A DNA stretch of 64,000 nt, from contig KE546981.1 of NCBI GenBank assembly GCA_000442125.1, positions 868,001 to 932,000 of the forward strand, written 5' to 3'. The notes beneath the pieces were generated by a model. That model was not told the origin of the DNA and did not search any database. It was given only the letters and a program-made list of their open reading frames with translations. This DNA comes from Opeltia flavorubescens. Taxonomy: Eukaryota; Ascomycota; Lecanoromycetes; Teloschistales; Teloschistaceae. Of the stretch, positions 34,841 to 47,968 are shown in pieces (position 1 is the stretch's first letter; each line of letters begins with the position of its first letter). Both the position numbers and the translations under genes were made by a program.

Positions 34841-35650
34841 GATAATCTAAACGCTGATTGAAAAAAGGATACTGTGACGTTTTTAAACATAGCATTGAGT
34901 ATATATCTGGGAATGAGGTCTAAGTGGTTTTGTCGCTTGTTAAGGATCGCTGTTTGCCGCAAGTCAAAGCTCTGAAAAGAGGCGTTGCGTTACCTAGTTA
35001 AATGCTATAGCCGCTCTCCATCTCCTATGGAATTTCATCCGACAGTAAAGCAATATGAAGTTTTTAGAATAGGAGGACACACCATACATAATGGCTGGTC
35101 TCGAAAATTGATCGTCCGGATATAAATCTTTTCCATCGGGAACGACAGATGGTGTTATCAATGTCTATATGATGAAGGGAATTATTTTTTTGACATGTAG
35201 ATGTTGAAACGTCTTTTTACCGTCTTGATCGGGCTTTTGTGATCTCTGCCTCAATATATTGCTCAACAGGAGAAGCAATTCCGCTGAGGAAGTAGCCATA
35301 AAGCAATATAGGTAAAACCGGCAAATTTCAGGTCCTTCATTGAAAGGATTGAATAAGTCAAGTCAGGAACAGTGATTCAGAGGGGACCTCAATGATTGAC
35401 TATGTTATGCAGCTAGATTCGCCGCCGTTATTACGGTTTACGGAAGAATTTTAGATGATCACCCAGTGGTGGGATGATAAAGTAATATAGAACAATTTCA
35501 ATTTAAAGAGACTTGATATCATGTCCTTCCACGCTAAAACGCTGTGAATGATACGTGGTTGACTATATAAATTTCATAAGTACTCACGAAATGATATCGG
35601 AGAAAATATCCATGAGATGTAAATACGGCCACTGCCATTCAGCCAGCCAG
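34841..35650. other. Intergenic region
   Basis: About 0.8 kb with somewhat raised A+T and no open frame of note. Nothing recognised. Confidence 0.5.
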
Positions 35651-36886
35651 TCAAGCATGCACACGTCCACTACTCTCTCTATATCTACAAACCCTCCGAT
35701 GATCGACCATCTTATCATTCCTGTCGAAACCTCTGACCCCTCCTCGAGGACACCCACTATTAACGTATGGACATTCAAACTTCTTGGATCCTGCTTCATG
35801 CTTCTGCTCGTGACGGCGGAGATCGCCACGCCGGGCACAGGTGGTAAGGCAGCCGGGGTAGTGGCAATGAAAGCGCTCGGAGTGTGGCGGCGTGGATGGT
35901 GGTGGGTTAGGAATTGGCACAGATGGCTTGGGGGTGAGAGGTGGCATGTTTCTATTGATAGACGTAGCCGAGCTGACGGCGGTCATATCGGATATCGGTC
36001 TATTTGACCTGTCCCGATAAAACCTACGTCAATAGATTAGCTAGACAAGGATTGGCATTTGCGATGGCCTCCAGACCGTCAAGATTACCAAGCAAGTCTG
36101 GCATGGGATCTGGGCTGAACCCTTGGTAATCTTCGTGAATTGTCACGGGTGGCTTGGAGGCAAGGGCTTCCATGTCTCCGTTGATGGATAAATCGTTTTC
36201 GAAATTCATTAAAGTCTGGTCAGTGGCCGAGCTGACGGCGGTCACATCGGGATACCTGTCTGTTCGACCGGTCCCGATGAAACCTACGCCAATGGATTAG
36301 CTGGAAAAGGATAGGCATGTTCCATGAATTCCGGACCGTTGAAATTATCCAGGAAACCTAGCATGGGATCCAGTGTGAGCCCTTGGTGATCTCCCGGGAT
36401 CTGGTTTACCTTGGTATCAGTACATATGGAAGATGACTTGTCACTCCTGGGATATTTGTACATGAACTGGGGTGCGTACCATCTCCAGGGTGCTCCACGG
36501 CGTTGTCGATGACCATCAAATTCATCCCAACGATCTGGCTGTCCTGGGCCACCTTGGAGTCCGCCAGCCAAATCCATGGCGAGTGCAAGACCGGAGGGAT
36601 CATCATCCAAGGAGTTGGGTTCGAAGGCATCTTGTTCAATGATGCAGCTCGGCAGATCCGGGGAAAAGGATGGTCCATCTAGATCATAGTTGTGCGAAAA
36701 GCCGTATTCCTGATCGAGCAAATTGGCATTCAAGAAAGTGGCCAGACATTGGCAGGTACGATGGCAGACATGATCATGAGGCCTTGAAATCCGGTCATCA
36801 CGATCGTACTGATACTTTGTAATCCGAACGCAATATACGATGGAGACTCACGCATTGAAATTTCGACTGAGCCAAGCAGGTTCCAT
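35651..36886 (-). CDS. C2H2 zinc-finger protein with duplicated exon
   Basis: Four exons fit on the minus strand: 36886-36852, 36782-36288, 36231-36028 and 35972-35651. All three introns are phase 2, and the ATG at 36886 reads MEPAWLSRNFN. The product is 351 residues. The C-terminal exon carries two fungal C2H2 fingers: FHCHYPGCLTTCARRGDLRR..H and FECPYVNSGC..FDRNDKMVDH..C, preceded by a Pro-rich stretch. The N-terminal part is acidic and contains a repeat: DHQGLTLDPMLGFLDNFNG..FPANPL in exon 2 and DYQGFSPDPMPDLLGNLDG..CLANLL in exon 3. Introns 2 and 3 (56 and 55 nt) are also near copies of each other, so an exon end plus its intron was tandemly duplicated. It is probably a nuclear DNA-binding regulator with an acidic activation region (inference). 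Confidence 0.7.
35973..36440. repeat. Tandem duplication of exon end plus intron (about 260 bp)
   Basis: Plus-strand blocks starting at 35973 and 36232 share ctgacggcggtca, the acctacg(c/t)caat(g/a)gattag block, and gcatgggatc(t/c). Each contains one complete intron and about 120-200 nt of coding sequence. Divergence is moderate. Many differences are C/T or G/A. Confidence 0.7.
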
Positions 36887-37203
36887 GGTAGCTGGTTATC
36901 CGAACAGGAGGTATGACTCTGATGGCCCTGCGGGAAAGGAACGAGAAATAAAATGTGCTAGTCTGAAGCTTCGAATCGATGCCAGAAAAAAAGAAATAGA
37001 TCTAAGGAAGGAGAAAGATTTAAATGTAAAAAGAGCGACCTAGAGTATACAAGAAAGGGGCGCCAATGGCGTGATGGGTAAACAGGGCTGAAGACAGGGC
37101 TGAGCGCCCGCAGAAAAAACATTGGCAGAGAATGAAGCCACGAAGCGCGGATTGAGCCCGGGCGACCTACATACCTACTTCAGGGTCTGCATCATGTGAG
37201 ATC
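36887..37203. other. Intergenic region
   Basis: Likely promoter of the C2H2 gene. A short basic frame at 36840-37043 overlaps its first exon on the other strand and is not supported as a gene. Confidence 0.5.
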
Positions 37204-37596
37204 TTACAACTGAGTCTGATGTGAAACCCACCCTCTAAGAGATGTAGAAAAGTGAGGCTGCGAATAATAAGTACATGTAGGCCTTTTGGCTCGGACCTGA
37301 TTGAATGGTGTAACGAAGTATGCAATAATAGCTCCGGTCACGACGATAAAGACGAGGGCTTTCCAATGTGGGTGTGGACTGGCTTCAGGATCCGGAGGTA
37401 TGCCCAACGCAAGGCGGCCTTGACAACCAAAGATTCCAATCGCTGGATCTTCCAGGTGACACAGATCGTGGTTGCTCAAGAGATGTACTTCCGACTTTTC
37501 ATGACTATTATGATCATAAGGACAAGAATGCACAAGATTGAACCACCCTTTCATAGTTATCCGTAGAACGGAGCAGCCTAAAAGCGTGCAGTGCAA
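37204..37596 (-). CDS. Possible small membrane protein
   Basis: Open frame of up to 130 residues; an internal ATG gives MKGWFNLVHSCPYDH. It has a Cys/His-rich first half (NHDLCHLEDPAIGIFGCQGR) and one clear membrane span near residues 84-103 (HWKALVFIVVTGAIIAYFVT). No homologue recognised and no splice partner found. It may be part of a longer gene or a chance frame. Confidence 0.3.
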   Translation of the reverse strand: MHCTLLGCSVLRITMKGWFNLVHSCPYDHNSHEKSEVHLLSNHDLCHLEDPAIGIFGCQGRLALGIPPDPEASPHPHWKALVFIVVTGAIIAYFVTPFNQVRAKRPTCTYYSQPHFSTSLRGWVSHQTQL

Positions 37597-38193
37597 GGAA
37601 GTCTCTGCCGAATTTCGGCCGGAACTAAGCTCTTTATTGACTCAGTGCATCAAAAAGTGCAAGAGCTCAGCAGGCATGATTCCGGTAGCCCCAACACAAC
37701 ATCCTTCTGCAAATGTTTTGTTAAAAAGATGACTATACCCCGCTGCCATTCTTTCCGAATCTTGCAGCCTAGATACGATAACTCCAGCAACCAGGCTAAT
37801 CGAATCGACAAATACCTTGGCAAACTGCCTTGATCAACCTTTGCCTAAACGGATTCATTGCCCAAAGATCAACATCGGCAGGTGAGTATTGTCGCGAGCG
37901 TTGACTTTCGTCTTTCGTATTGGTTGCGCTGATGGTGCATAGTATGCTGAAGGCGGGCGAAACCTGCGTGCATGCTGTCTGAACGGTCTGCCATGATATT
38001 GTGGTCTTGTGTCAGACACTAAAACGTAATCATTCGTGCCGATGTATGGATCTTGTATCCACTATGTCTGGATTTCAGGTTGGCCCATAGCATTACTCTC
38101 CGGTCACCTGCTCTTCACTGTAGCTACGCTAGAACCCGTCGCATCCAGGAGCAAAGATGCTTTCTATGCACAAAGTCTAGAAAGAGAGACCAC
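37597..38193. other. Intergenic region
   Basis: No supported gene. Short frames on the plus strand (37538-37833, 38036-38406) run antisense to, or abut, the membrane protein gene and lack coding features. Confidence 0.5.
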
Positions 38194-39156
38194 TCATTCC
38201 ACTTCCGATTGCTCCTTCGTAAGATGAATAGTCCCAGCCGCGACCGCAGCACGAAGCCCGTAAAGTTCATACATCAAGATCAATCTGCACAAGATAGCCG
38301 ACGCAGCGTACCTCCCCACGATCTGGAACGCATCCTTGGTGTTGATCAGGGTCGAAGCACTGAGCACCAGCGTACCGAAAATAATCTGTATTATTGCTCC
38401 GTGTGACAACACCCAATCCAAGAAGAGTGAAAGATAAGTGTCTTCCTTCAACGAGTAGGTGATGCCGCTATTTGATGCCGAATGCTTGGTCTCGCTGACG
38501 ATCCAGTTTCTCCGGTGTGATTCGCGTGTAATGCGCACCCGTGACCAGAAGGTGAACAGGGCGAGGGGATGGAGGATCAGGCACAGATACATCCAGAGAA
38601 AGGCGTACCAAGTCCGTCCGCAATTTGGCACGTAGACGGCTTTGGTGGAGATGTCGAATGCAAGTAGTGCAACATTGACTGCTGCCGCCGCAGCCAGAAC
38701 GTATTCGACCGCGGCAATCAAGACTGATTTGACGCCGCTAAATGTTTTGAAGGGGGACTTGCCACCTCCATAGGTCAAGACCTCGAGGGGATGCTGGTAT
38801 TTAAAGGTTCCAGCCACGGCAATGACGGGAGCGCCCACGTTGAGCAGGAAAGCGAGTGCTGGCCGCCCCGAGAACGCCAGCAGAGCGATCTCAGGCGGGG
38901 CATTACCCAGGAGGGACAGCATTGTCGGAGTGATACCGAGTAAGACGTTGGCGGCTTGTAGATTGTAGGCCGTCGTCCCATCCAGGTGGTCCAAGATACA
39001 GTTTAAGGCATTAGCACAAAGATCTCTCGTTACCTGAGCTCCAGATTCTCGACGGTTCTTCCGGTAGTCATCAAATTGAGCATTGCACTGATCTCCCACC
39101 TGGCTCGTGATCATACCCCATGTATAGGGCATGTAGTCGTTAAAGTGGACGGGCAT
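38194..39156 (-). CDS. Multipass membrane protein of unknown function
   Basis: Single-exon frame of 320 residues, ATG at 39156. After a Cys-bearing N-terminal part (DQCNAQFDDYRKNRRES, DLCANALNCILDH) there are about six hydrophobic segments: AANVLLGITPTMLSLLG, PALAFLLNVGAPVIAVAG, KSVLIAAVEYVLAAAAAVNV, TWYAFLWMYLCLILHPLALF, WVLSHGAIIQIIFGTLVLSA and IVGRYAASAILCRLILMYEL. This resembles uncharacterised polytopic proteins common in filamentous ascomycetes. Transport or signalling cannot be inferred. The gene looks intact and is 0.7 kb from the LINE insertion. Confidence 0.65.
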   Translation of the reverse strand: MPVHFNDYMPYTWGMITSQVGDQCNAQFDDYRKNRRESGAQVTRDLCANALNCILDHLDGTTAYNLQAANVLLGITPTMLSLLGNAPPEIALLAFSGRPALAFLLNVGAPVIAVAGTFKYQHPLEVLTYGGGKSPFKTFSGVKSVLIAAVEYVLAAAAAVNVALLAFDISTKAVYVPNCGRTWYAFLWMYLCLILHPLALFTFWSRVRITRESHRRNWIVSETKHSASNSGITYSLKEDTYLSLFLDWVLSHGAIIQIIFGTLVLSASTLINTKDAFQIVGRYAASAILCRLILMYELYGLRAAVAAGTIHLTKEQSEVE

Positions 39157-39824
39157 GTTGCTCGATTCGCCGTTGCTTGCGGAGTCGCTGTGGCAGTCGG
39201 AAGGGTGGCTTCACCAGGCGTGTCTCGAAGGATAACGCGTGGAAGTCTCTCTTGGTATGAATGACAGGACGAAGGAGCCTCTCCAGAGCAGTCTGGAGGT
39301 TTGTAAAGGAACACAGGCATTGTTAAATGGAAGGACCTCGGCTAGGTACCGAGCTCAAAGTTGCTGTCAAATTGTCGCATTAATATAATCAATGCCGGTA
39401 GTAAGCTCCTGGTCTCTTGGCATCGTATTCATTATTGGTCGTTGATGATCCGAAAAGCTTAAGCTTCGTGCGCTATTGGAAACCGTCATCTCGGCGCATT
39501 CAGCTGAACGCCTGAGGCAAGTAGACTTCGCGGCAAAGAAAGGCCGAGCAAAGTGTTGATTGACGCGACAAGGTGACACGAGTCTAGACTCAGGACTCCT
39601 CGAGCTCTGAGTCAGTTCGGCTGGACGCACATTGGGTGAGAAAGGTACATGACTTATGAAGAAAATGGCGAATGTGGGAATCCTGGCAGACGCCAAGGCT
39701 GAGCGAAGGATCAGCCGCATTGGCCCCCAATAGAAGCCACACACCCCTGAACGCAACTCCCAAGATTTAGAAAGCTCAAGTGCTTGTGGCTGTCGACAAG
39801 TGTTTCATTAATGCTCAGTAGCAT
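39157..39824. other. Intergenic region upstream of the membrane protein
   Basis: Likely holds the promoter of the gene ending at 39156. A 129-codon frame at 39367-39756 lacks domains. Nothing else recognised. Confidence 0.5.
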
Positions 39825-39837
39825 CCTCAAGCACAGT
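39825..39837 (+). repeat. LINE target-site duplication, left copy
   Basis: cctcaagcacagt directly before the (GTT)n tail. An identical 13-mer lies at 47969-47981. A further shared tcattaatg upstream of both copies hints that the duplicated target may have been longer. Confidence 0.8.
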
Positions 39838-39861
39838 TGTTGTTGTTGTTGTTGTTGTTAT
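39836..39861 (-). repeat. LINE 3' simple-repeat tail (AAC)n
   Basis: Eight GTT triplets on the plus strand, equivalent to an AAC tail at the 3' end of the minus-strand element. Typical position for a LINE tail. Confidence 0.75.
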
Positions 39862-42800
39862 CCTACGCGGAGGGGCGCCGTTAGGCGCCCCACTCGGCCT
39901 TTCGGCTATGTCCGGTTAAGTTACATATGGTTTTTAGGCCTTTACCCCGCCATTAAAGTACCTATTCTATAAAAGCCCGCTCCTAATATCTTACGTCTAC
40001 TAAAAGTTTAAAAGTTTAAAGGCTTAAAAGTTTAAAAATTTAAAAGTTTTAAAACCCGTCTACCTTTATATCTATATTATATTCTATATAGTTTATAAAA
40101 TAGCTTTATTAGTAATAAGCCCTTTAAAAGTTATATTATACCTATTCGGTTAGCTAATAAATAGGTTTCTATCTTATATATTAAAGTTTTTTTATAATTA
40201 TTAACTATTTAATACTTTTATTAGTTTTTAAATAGTAATTTTTATAGTTAAATATTAAATAAATATTTAATAATAACTAAATTAAATATTTATATTTTTA
40301 ATATTACCTTAAATTATTATAAAATAAAAAAATATTTATTAAAAAATATAGTTTTAGCTTTAAAATAATTATTAACGAGCTTTTATTTTTATAAATTTAT
40401 AAATAATTTTTTAGATATTATCTAGTTATACATTTAATTTCTAAATATTTATTTTTTTATAATTAATTAAAACTTAAAATTATATTTTAAATAATTTAAT
40501 TAATTATTTTTCTATAATAATATTTAATAATTAAATATATTAAAGTTAATATTATTTATAATTAACCGCTTGTTTATTATATTTTTTATACTTTAAATAT
40601 TAAGTAATATATTTAAAAGGTAAACGCTTTAAAAATACTAATTTAAATTAAAATTATAAATAGGTTATATAAACTTTTTATAATTATAAAACCTATTATA
40701 TATTTTTAAAATTTTTATCTCGCCCGCCTATCTAAATAAATTTAATATTCGTTAATTTAGGTTTCGTATTTTTTTATATTAGTAGTAGTAATAGTAAAAA
40801 TAAAAAAAAAATTTTTTTTATATTATCTATTATTATATTTAATTTTTATAATTTTAAAAATCTTTTATATATATTAATAATAACTTTTTAATAAAAATTT
40901 AAAAGTTTATAAATTTTTTAAATAGTTTTAATTTTTATTAAATTTTTATTTTTTATAAAATAGAATTCGATTAAAAAGTAAATTAATTAATAAAAGCGAT
41001 TTAAATATTAAATTTTATTTAAATTTATTATATTTTATTTTTAAAAAGGTCTTATTTCTTTTATTTATTTATATATTTTAGGTATTATAATCCGATAAAA
41101 TTCTATTTTTTTAATATTAATTTTAAATTATATATTATTATAATATTATAAAAAAGGCTTTAATAAAATTATTATTACTATTTTTTTATTTTTAAAATAG
41201 ATTATTACTTTTATTAAAAGCGGGTTTATTTATTCTTTTAATATTTTCTATAATTTTTCACGCGAGATATATATCCGTTTTTTATAAAAAATTATAATTT
41301 TTTTAAAATAGTTAGTTTATAATATCTATATAAATTATTATAACGTTTTATTTAATAATATTTAATAAAATTATATATTTTATTTTAAATATATTTTTTA
41401 AATTTATTTAAATTAGTATACCGAATAATAATTATATTTAATAAATTTAAATTATATATTCTAGCTTTAATAATTATAAATAGAAAAAAAAAAAAAAAAA
41501 AAGGCTATATATTTATTAAATAGGTAGCGAGGCCGGTAATTAAAAAGCGCTCTAGTTATTATTCTACTTCGTTTTTTATTTAAAAATAAAAGGCTAATAT
41601 TTTAAATAATATAATTATCGTTTATATTTTTATTATTAAATTTAAAATTTTTATTTTTACTTTTTAATATCGGCTGCTAGATTATCTATATAGATATTTA
41701 ATATTTTTACTTTATTTTTATTAGATTCCTTATTTTTTAATAGTTATTTTATAAAATATTTTTAAAATTTATATTTTAATTATAAATTTAGTAGCTTTTT
41801 TAATCTATTTTAAATTTTTAAAAATTTTATTAATATTAATAAATTAGCGATTTTATATTACTTTTTTTTTTATTAAAAAAAGAATAAAATATTAAAATAT
41901 AATTTTAAATTTATTAGCTTTTTTTATAAATATATTTTAATAAAACCTTCGCTTTATATATATAAAATAAATTTTTTAATATAATTTTTTTTATTTATAA
42001 TTATATAATAATAAAATTTATCGCTTTTTATATATTTTTATAAAACTTTAGTATAAAATAATATAATATTTTAATATATTTTTTAAATTTTTATTCTATA
42101 ATATATACTTTTTAAATAACTTTCTATTAATTATTAATAAGCTTCCTAATATATTATATAGCTAAAATAAATAAATAAATTAGGTTTTTTATATTTAATT
42201 ATTACTTTATTATTTATTTTACTAATTTATTTATAATTTTATTACTAAATATATTTTTATAAATAATTATCTAATAAATTTATATTAATATTTTTAATTA
42301 TTTTAGTATTTTTAAATATTAAATAATATTTTTAATAATATATTATTTTAATTAGTCTTTCGGCTTTATAACCGTCTATATAGCTATTTAATTATCTATT
42401 TATATTATTAATATAAAGAGTTTTTCGTCTATTATTAGTTTATAAACTATATTTATATTTTTTAATTTTTTTAAATATATTATAAATTTTTTATCCGGCT
42501 CTAGTTTTTTTATCTATTTAATTTTTATCTATAATATATATACTACCACTTTAACTATATTATTTATACCGCTATTATCGATATAAATATAAAAAATATT
42601 TAAATAATTTTATTTTTCTTTATTATATTTTTTTATTATCCGTTTTTTTTTATAGTAATATAAACCTTTAAAAGCTTCTATTAAAATAATACTATAAATA
42701 GGATTTATATTTTTATTATTTTTTATATTTATTTTTTTACTTTATTATCTAGTTATTTTAATAAGTTTTTTAATTTATTAATTTTCTTTTTAAATTTTTA

Positions 42801-45800
42801 TAGCTTTTCGAGTAGAGTTTATCTAATCTAGTAAATTTTTTAATAATTAGGATATATATAAATCCTAATTATATTTTTTATAATAGCCTTTTTTAATAAA
42901 AACCGGATAGATAATAAATAATATTTTGTATTTAAAATTATTTTTATAACGTTTTTAAATCCTTTTAATATAATATATACTATTTTTTTTTAAATAATTC
43001 TTATTATTTATAAAATTTTATTTTTTTTAATAGTATATTTATTTACTAATAGTATATACTATATAATATATTTAAAAAAAAATATAAAAGAAATTAATTC
43101 TTTATATAATTTCTATAAATTTTTAAAAAATATTTTCTATATTAAATTTATATAGTTTATAAGCCTATTAAATTTTATAATAGCTCTAGTTTCTAGTAGC
43201 TATAAATAGTTATTCTAGTTTAAATTAGAGTTTAATATTATTTTTAATAATTTTACCGACTGTTTTAATTTAATTTTATATATTTTAAAATTTAATACTA
43301 ATTCGAAATTTTTTATTTATTTAAAAATCTTTTTTATTATTTATAATTTTAGCTAAAAGTAGATTAATTTATATTTATTAATTTTAAATTTTAAAATATA
43401 TTTAGTAGCCTATTATTATATATTTTTATAAAAGCTCTTTAAAATTTTATAATTCGCTTAAATCGATAGCCTCTTTATAAATATACTAGTATTATCTATA
43501 TATAATAAAACTATATAGTTTTTTCGGGCGTAAATTTCCGGTATATCTATATTATAGAATAAATAAAGGATAAATAATAAAAATAAACCTTAAAGAATAC
43601 CTATTTAAATATTATATTAGAATAATTCCTTTTTTAATATTATAATTACTATAGATTTATTAGTTAAAAAATTACTAATTTAATAAATTACCTTTTTATT
43701 AATATTTTTTTTTTAAATTATATAAAAGATATTAATAAAATATATTATCGAAAACTCTTTTAATATCTAATAATAGTAGAGTTATTATTTAAAAGGCTTC
43801 TAATTTTTAAATTTTATAAACTCCCTCTATTATTATATAAATAGTATTTTTAATAGAAAAAAGTTTTTTTTTATTTATATATTTTTTTAATAATAGCTAG
43901 AACTCTTTTATTAAATAATTTAACCTAGTAATAATTACTTTTTTTAGATTTTTTTCTAAAATACTAAAAAATATAATAGGTTTATATACTTTTAACTATA
44001 TATAGTCGTTTTTTCTAGATTTTTATAGTACTACTATTTTTAAATATTTAAAGTATTTTAAATAATATCTTAAATCTATATATATATTATATATTTTTAT
44101 AAACTAAATATTTATATATTTAAAGGCGTATTATAAAATTCTAAAAATTAAAATATTCTCCTCTATAGTTTTATCCGGATAATTTATTTTTATAATTATC
44201 CAGATTTTATATTCTATAATAGTTAAAAAATTCTTTAAAAAAAAATATTTATATTTTATTATATTTTTTATATTAGCTTTTTTTATTAAAAAGAAAAAAA
44301 TTTTTTTATATATTTTTATTTTATTTTTTATATTAGTAGTAACCGATTTATTTTTTTAATATAATTTAGAAATAAAAATTACGGATTTTATTTATTTACT
44401 TTTTGTTTTTTTATTTAAATTTTATATAGTTTTATTTAAATCGATAATTTTTATATAGTTTTTCTATCTTTTTATATACTTTTATTTTATTAGCTTTTTT
44501 TTATAGTTTCTTATTATATTAAATTCTTTTTTATTTATATTTAATTTAATTTATTATTAGCGTTTTTTAAACTTTTTTATCTAAACTATAGTTTATTTAT
44601 AAATATTATCTATAAATAGTTTAAATTTAACGGTAATTTTATTAATTAAAATAGTTTTTTTTACTACTTTAATTAATATAATTACTAGTTATTTTATTTA
44701 TAAGTCTAGTTCCTTTTTATTTATAATTTATAATATATACTATAATAGTTTTTTCTATATATTTTTTAAAAATACTTTTTTATTTAAATATTTTTAATTA
44801 TAAATTTTTTAGTTTAAAAAGCGGATTAATATAATAATATCTAATTCTATATCTATAGTTTTATAATTAGAATTAAAATTTATTAAACTTTTAATAATAT
44901 ATTTAACTATTTTATTTACTATATTAATTATTATTATAATAAAATTAATTATAGTTATTTTACTTTTTATTTTTTATTTAAAAATTAGAAAGCCTTATTT
45001 AATTAATAAATTTAAGCTAGTATTTTATATAATATTTATTAGTTTATTCGTTTTACTATATTTGTATTTATTAGATTCTATTTATAACAGGTAATATAAA
45101 TTAAAATCGTTTATTATTAAATATTTATTTTTTTTATTCTTTTTAATTACTATTTAAAAATTATCTAGTAATAAAATTTTATAATATTTTTTAATTTTAT
45201 ATATTTTTTAAATCTATATTTTATTATACGCCTCCTACTATTATAATAATAAAATATTATAGATATTATTAATATAAAGTAGTTTTTATTTTTTTATCTA
45301 GAATTTAAATATAATTATAATTATATTTTCGCTAATTATTTTAAATATCTAATTATTTATAAAAATCGAAGTATTAATATAAATATATATTTTTATTTAT
45401 TTACTTTCGATTAAAAGGAATATTATATAGTATTATAATAGTTATAAGTAATAGATTTAGAACTTTTTTAAATATTTCTAGGGCTTTTAAATAGTTAGAA
45501 TTCTATAATTATATATTTATTCCTCTTTAAATAAGAATATTATAATATTTATAAATTTTTTTATATTATATTATAGGACTTTAATTTTTTATAATAATAA
45601 CTATATTAAATCTTTTTAAAGATATTTATTTATTTTAATTACTAGGATATAATAGTTTATAAAAATATAACGCTTTTTATCCGCAGGCGGTTAGCGGAAA
45701 AAAAACCCGAGAATTTAAATAATAATATTAGATTTTCGTTTATTTATATCTATAATAATATATTTAATTTTAATAATATTAATATATAATTATTATTCGC

Positions 45801-47968
45801 TTTATTTTATTCTTTTTATTTAGTTTTTTACTTTTTTATCTACTTTTTTAAAAAGAATAATATATTAGTTATCTTAATTTAAGTTTTTATAATTTTTTAT
45901 ACTTTTTATTAATTAGCTTTTATTATTTATATTAATTATTTTAGCTATATAGCTTTTTATATTTATATTTATAACCGTTTTTATAAAGGTATTTATTTAT
46001 TTTAATTTTTATAAATTTAAAAAACGGAAAAACAATTTTTTTTATTTACTTTATTATTAAAATTTCCAAAGTTAAAATCGGCGGGAGTATAATATATATT
46101 AGCTTATTATTATAAAATATTATATAAAATTAGGAGTTTTTTTATATTTATTTTTAAACTTTTTATTCTATTTTTATTAAAGAAGTTTTCTATATTTTAT
46201 ATCGTTTTATTTTTTTTTATACTTTTTATTTTTTTTTATTATTTTTTATTTTATATATTTATAATTTAAAACTAAAAAGTATTAATTTCGAAGGTTTATT
46301 TTTAGATCTTTTAGTTTAATAATAATATATTTATTATTTTTATAATATTTAATTAAATATTTATTAGGGTTATAATTCTTTATATATTTATATTTTCTAG
46401 ACTAATTATTATTTTAATTACCGGTTTTTTCGCTATAGCTTTTTTTATTTTTAACTTTTATATATTTTCTTTCGATATAAAATCGTTTTCTATTATTTAT
46501 TATATAGTTTAAAACTATAAAAATTAAATAGTAAATATAATAGATTTTATAACTATTTTTATTAATTAAAAATAGAAGTTTTAAATCTATTATTTTTTAA
46601 TTATAGCGGAGGTAATATTTTAAATATATTTATATTCTTTATTAAATATTTTATAAGGTCTATTATAATTTATATATTTAAATTTAAAGCTTTTTTTATA
46701 TAATTTTTTATAATTATAAAAATTATATTTTTATATATAATATATATACGTTAATTTTAAATAAAACTATTAAAAAATAATATAACTAGGTTTTTAATAT
46801 TTAAAATACCGGATAATATAACTTTTATAGATATATTTTTAATAAAAATAATATTTATTATTATATTTTAAAAGTTAATTAAAGTTTTTAATTATTATTT
46901 TATTTATATATTTTAGATTTATAAATTCTATTATAATAGCTAAAGCCTTTTAAACCCTTTTTTTAATTTTATTTTTATCTAACTAGCTAATATAATAAAT
47001 AACTACTTTAATAATCCGGTATATATTTAAATTAATAATTAATTTAATTAATTTTTCGCTTTTTTTAAATAGCTATTAAATTATAAAAATATTATAGACG
47101 ATTATATTAAAAGTAGAAATTAAAATAAACGCGTTTTTATTAAAATATACTACCTATTTTTAAAATTCTTTAGCTTTTTTTAGAGTTTTAACGTCCCTTC
47201 GATTTTTTATTAAAAAATATATATTATTAAACTTTAAATATTAAATTATTTTAATATTTTAGATTATTTATAATATTAAATAATCTTTTAAATAGTTTTT
47301 AATAAAATTTTAAATAATTTTTAAATTTTAGTATTTAAAGCTACTAATAATATTTTAATTTTTAATTTTAATAGTAATTTCGCGTTTTTTTTTAGATTTT
47401 ATATTTAAAGAAAAGACTAATTAAAAGGATAAATATAATATTATACTCTATTTTTATAATTAGAATACTACTTTAAAAGCGCTTTATTATATAAATAAAA
47501 GGCTTTTAAAAATAGTATTTAAATATATTTTTATAATTATAACCTCGCCTTTAATATATTTAATAGATATTTTTAAATATTAAATAACTATTAAAAGGGT
47601 ATTATTATTAGGTTAATTAATTACTTTCGCGATTACCGCGTTTATTATTTCTAGAAGGGCTTTTATAAAAGCGCGAGGTACGTTTTCGCGGGCTTTACTA
47701 TTAGGACTATTTTTAAAATACTTAAAAAAGGCTACCGATATTTACTATATAAGAAAAAACTATTTATAAATAATAAAAGTCTATAGATGTATTAATATAA
47801 TCGGTTATTATAATTTATTATTTTTACTTATAATAAACTACGATAAAAAAAACAAGTATCCTAATATTAATATACACGAATAAATAGGTATAAATAGTAG
47901 GTAGTAATAATATTAATAGTACTACAGATGTCTGTTTAAATCATTAATGATAGCGTATAAGTAGAGTT
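39838..47968 (-). mobile_element. RIP-degraded full-length LINE (non-LTR retrotransposon, Tad1-like)
   Basis: 8.1 kb of very AT-rich DNA flanked by the 13-bp direct repeat cctcaagcacagt (39825-39837 and 47969-47981). The low-coordinate end carries (GTT)n, which is an (AAC)n tail when read on the minus strand. Minus-strand translation shows a reverse transcriptase: around 43615-43560 a G-I-(P)-x-G-(S)-(P)-L-x-x-L-L-F-type motif, and around 43510-43470 a Y-(V)-D-(D)-T-S-I-F motif, the catalytic core of LINE polymerases. The element is thus in reverse orientation, and RT lies in the middle to 3' half as expected. RIP has left essentially no open frames. Tad1 affiliation is inferred from host and size and was not tested. 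Confidence 0.75.
39872..39891 (-). other. 3'-terminal stem-loop of the LINE
   Basis: Perfect 8-bp GC stem ggggcgcc / ggcgcccc with a 4-nt loop, 10 bp inside the tail. Such stem-loops at LINE 3' ends can be recognised by the element's own reverse transcriptase (known for several LINE groups). It has escaped RIP, being CA-poor. Confidence 0.55.

Noticed and set aside
35555-36007. 150-residue plus-strand frame
   Set aside because: Antisense to the C2H2 finger exon, whose finger motifs are unambiguous on the minus strand.
39838-47968. LTR-type element as explanation for the 8-kb island
   Set aside because: No long direct terminal repeats; a 13-bp target duplication and simple-repeat tail indicate a LINE.
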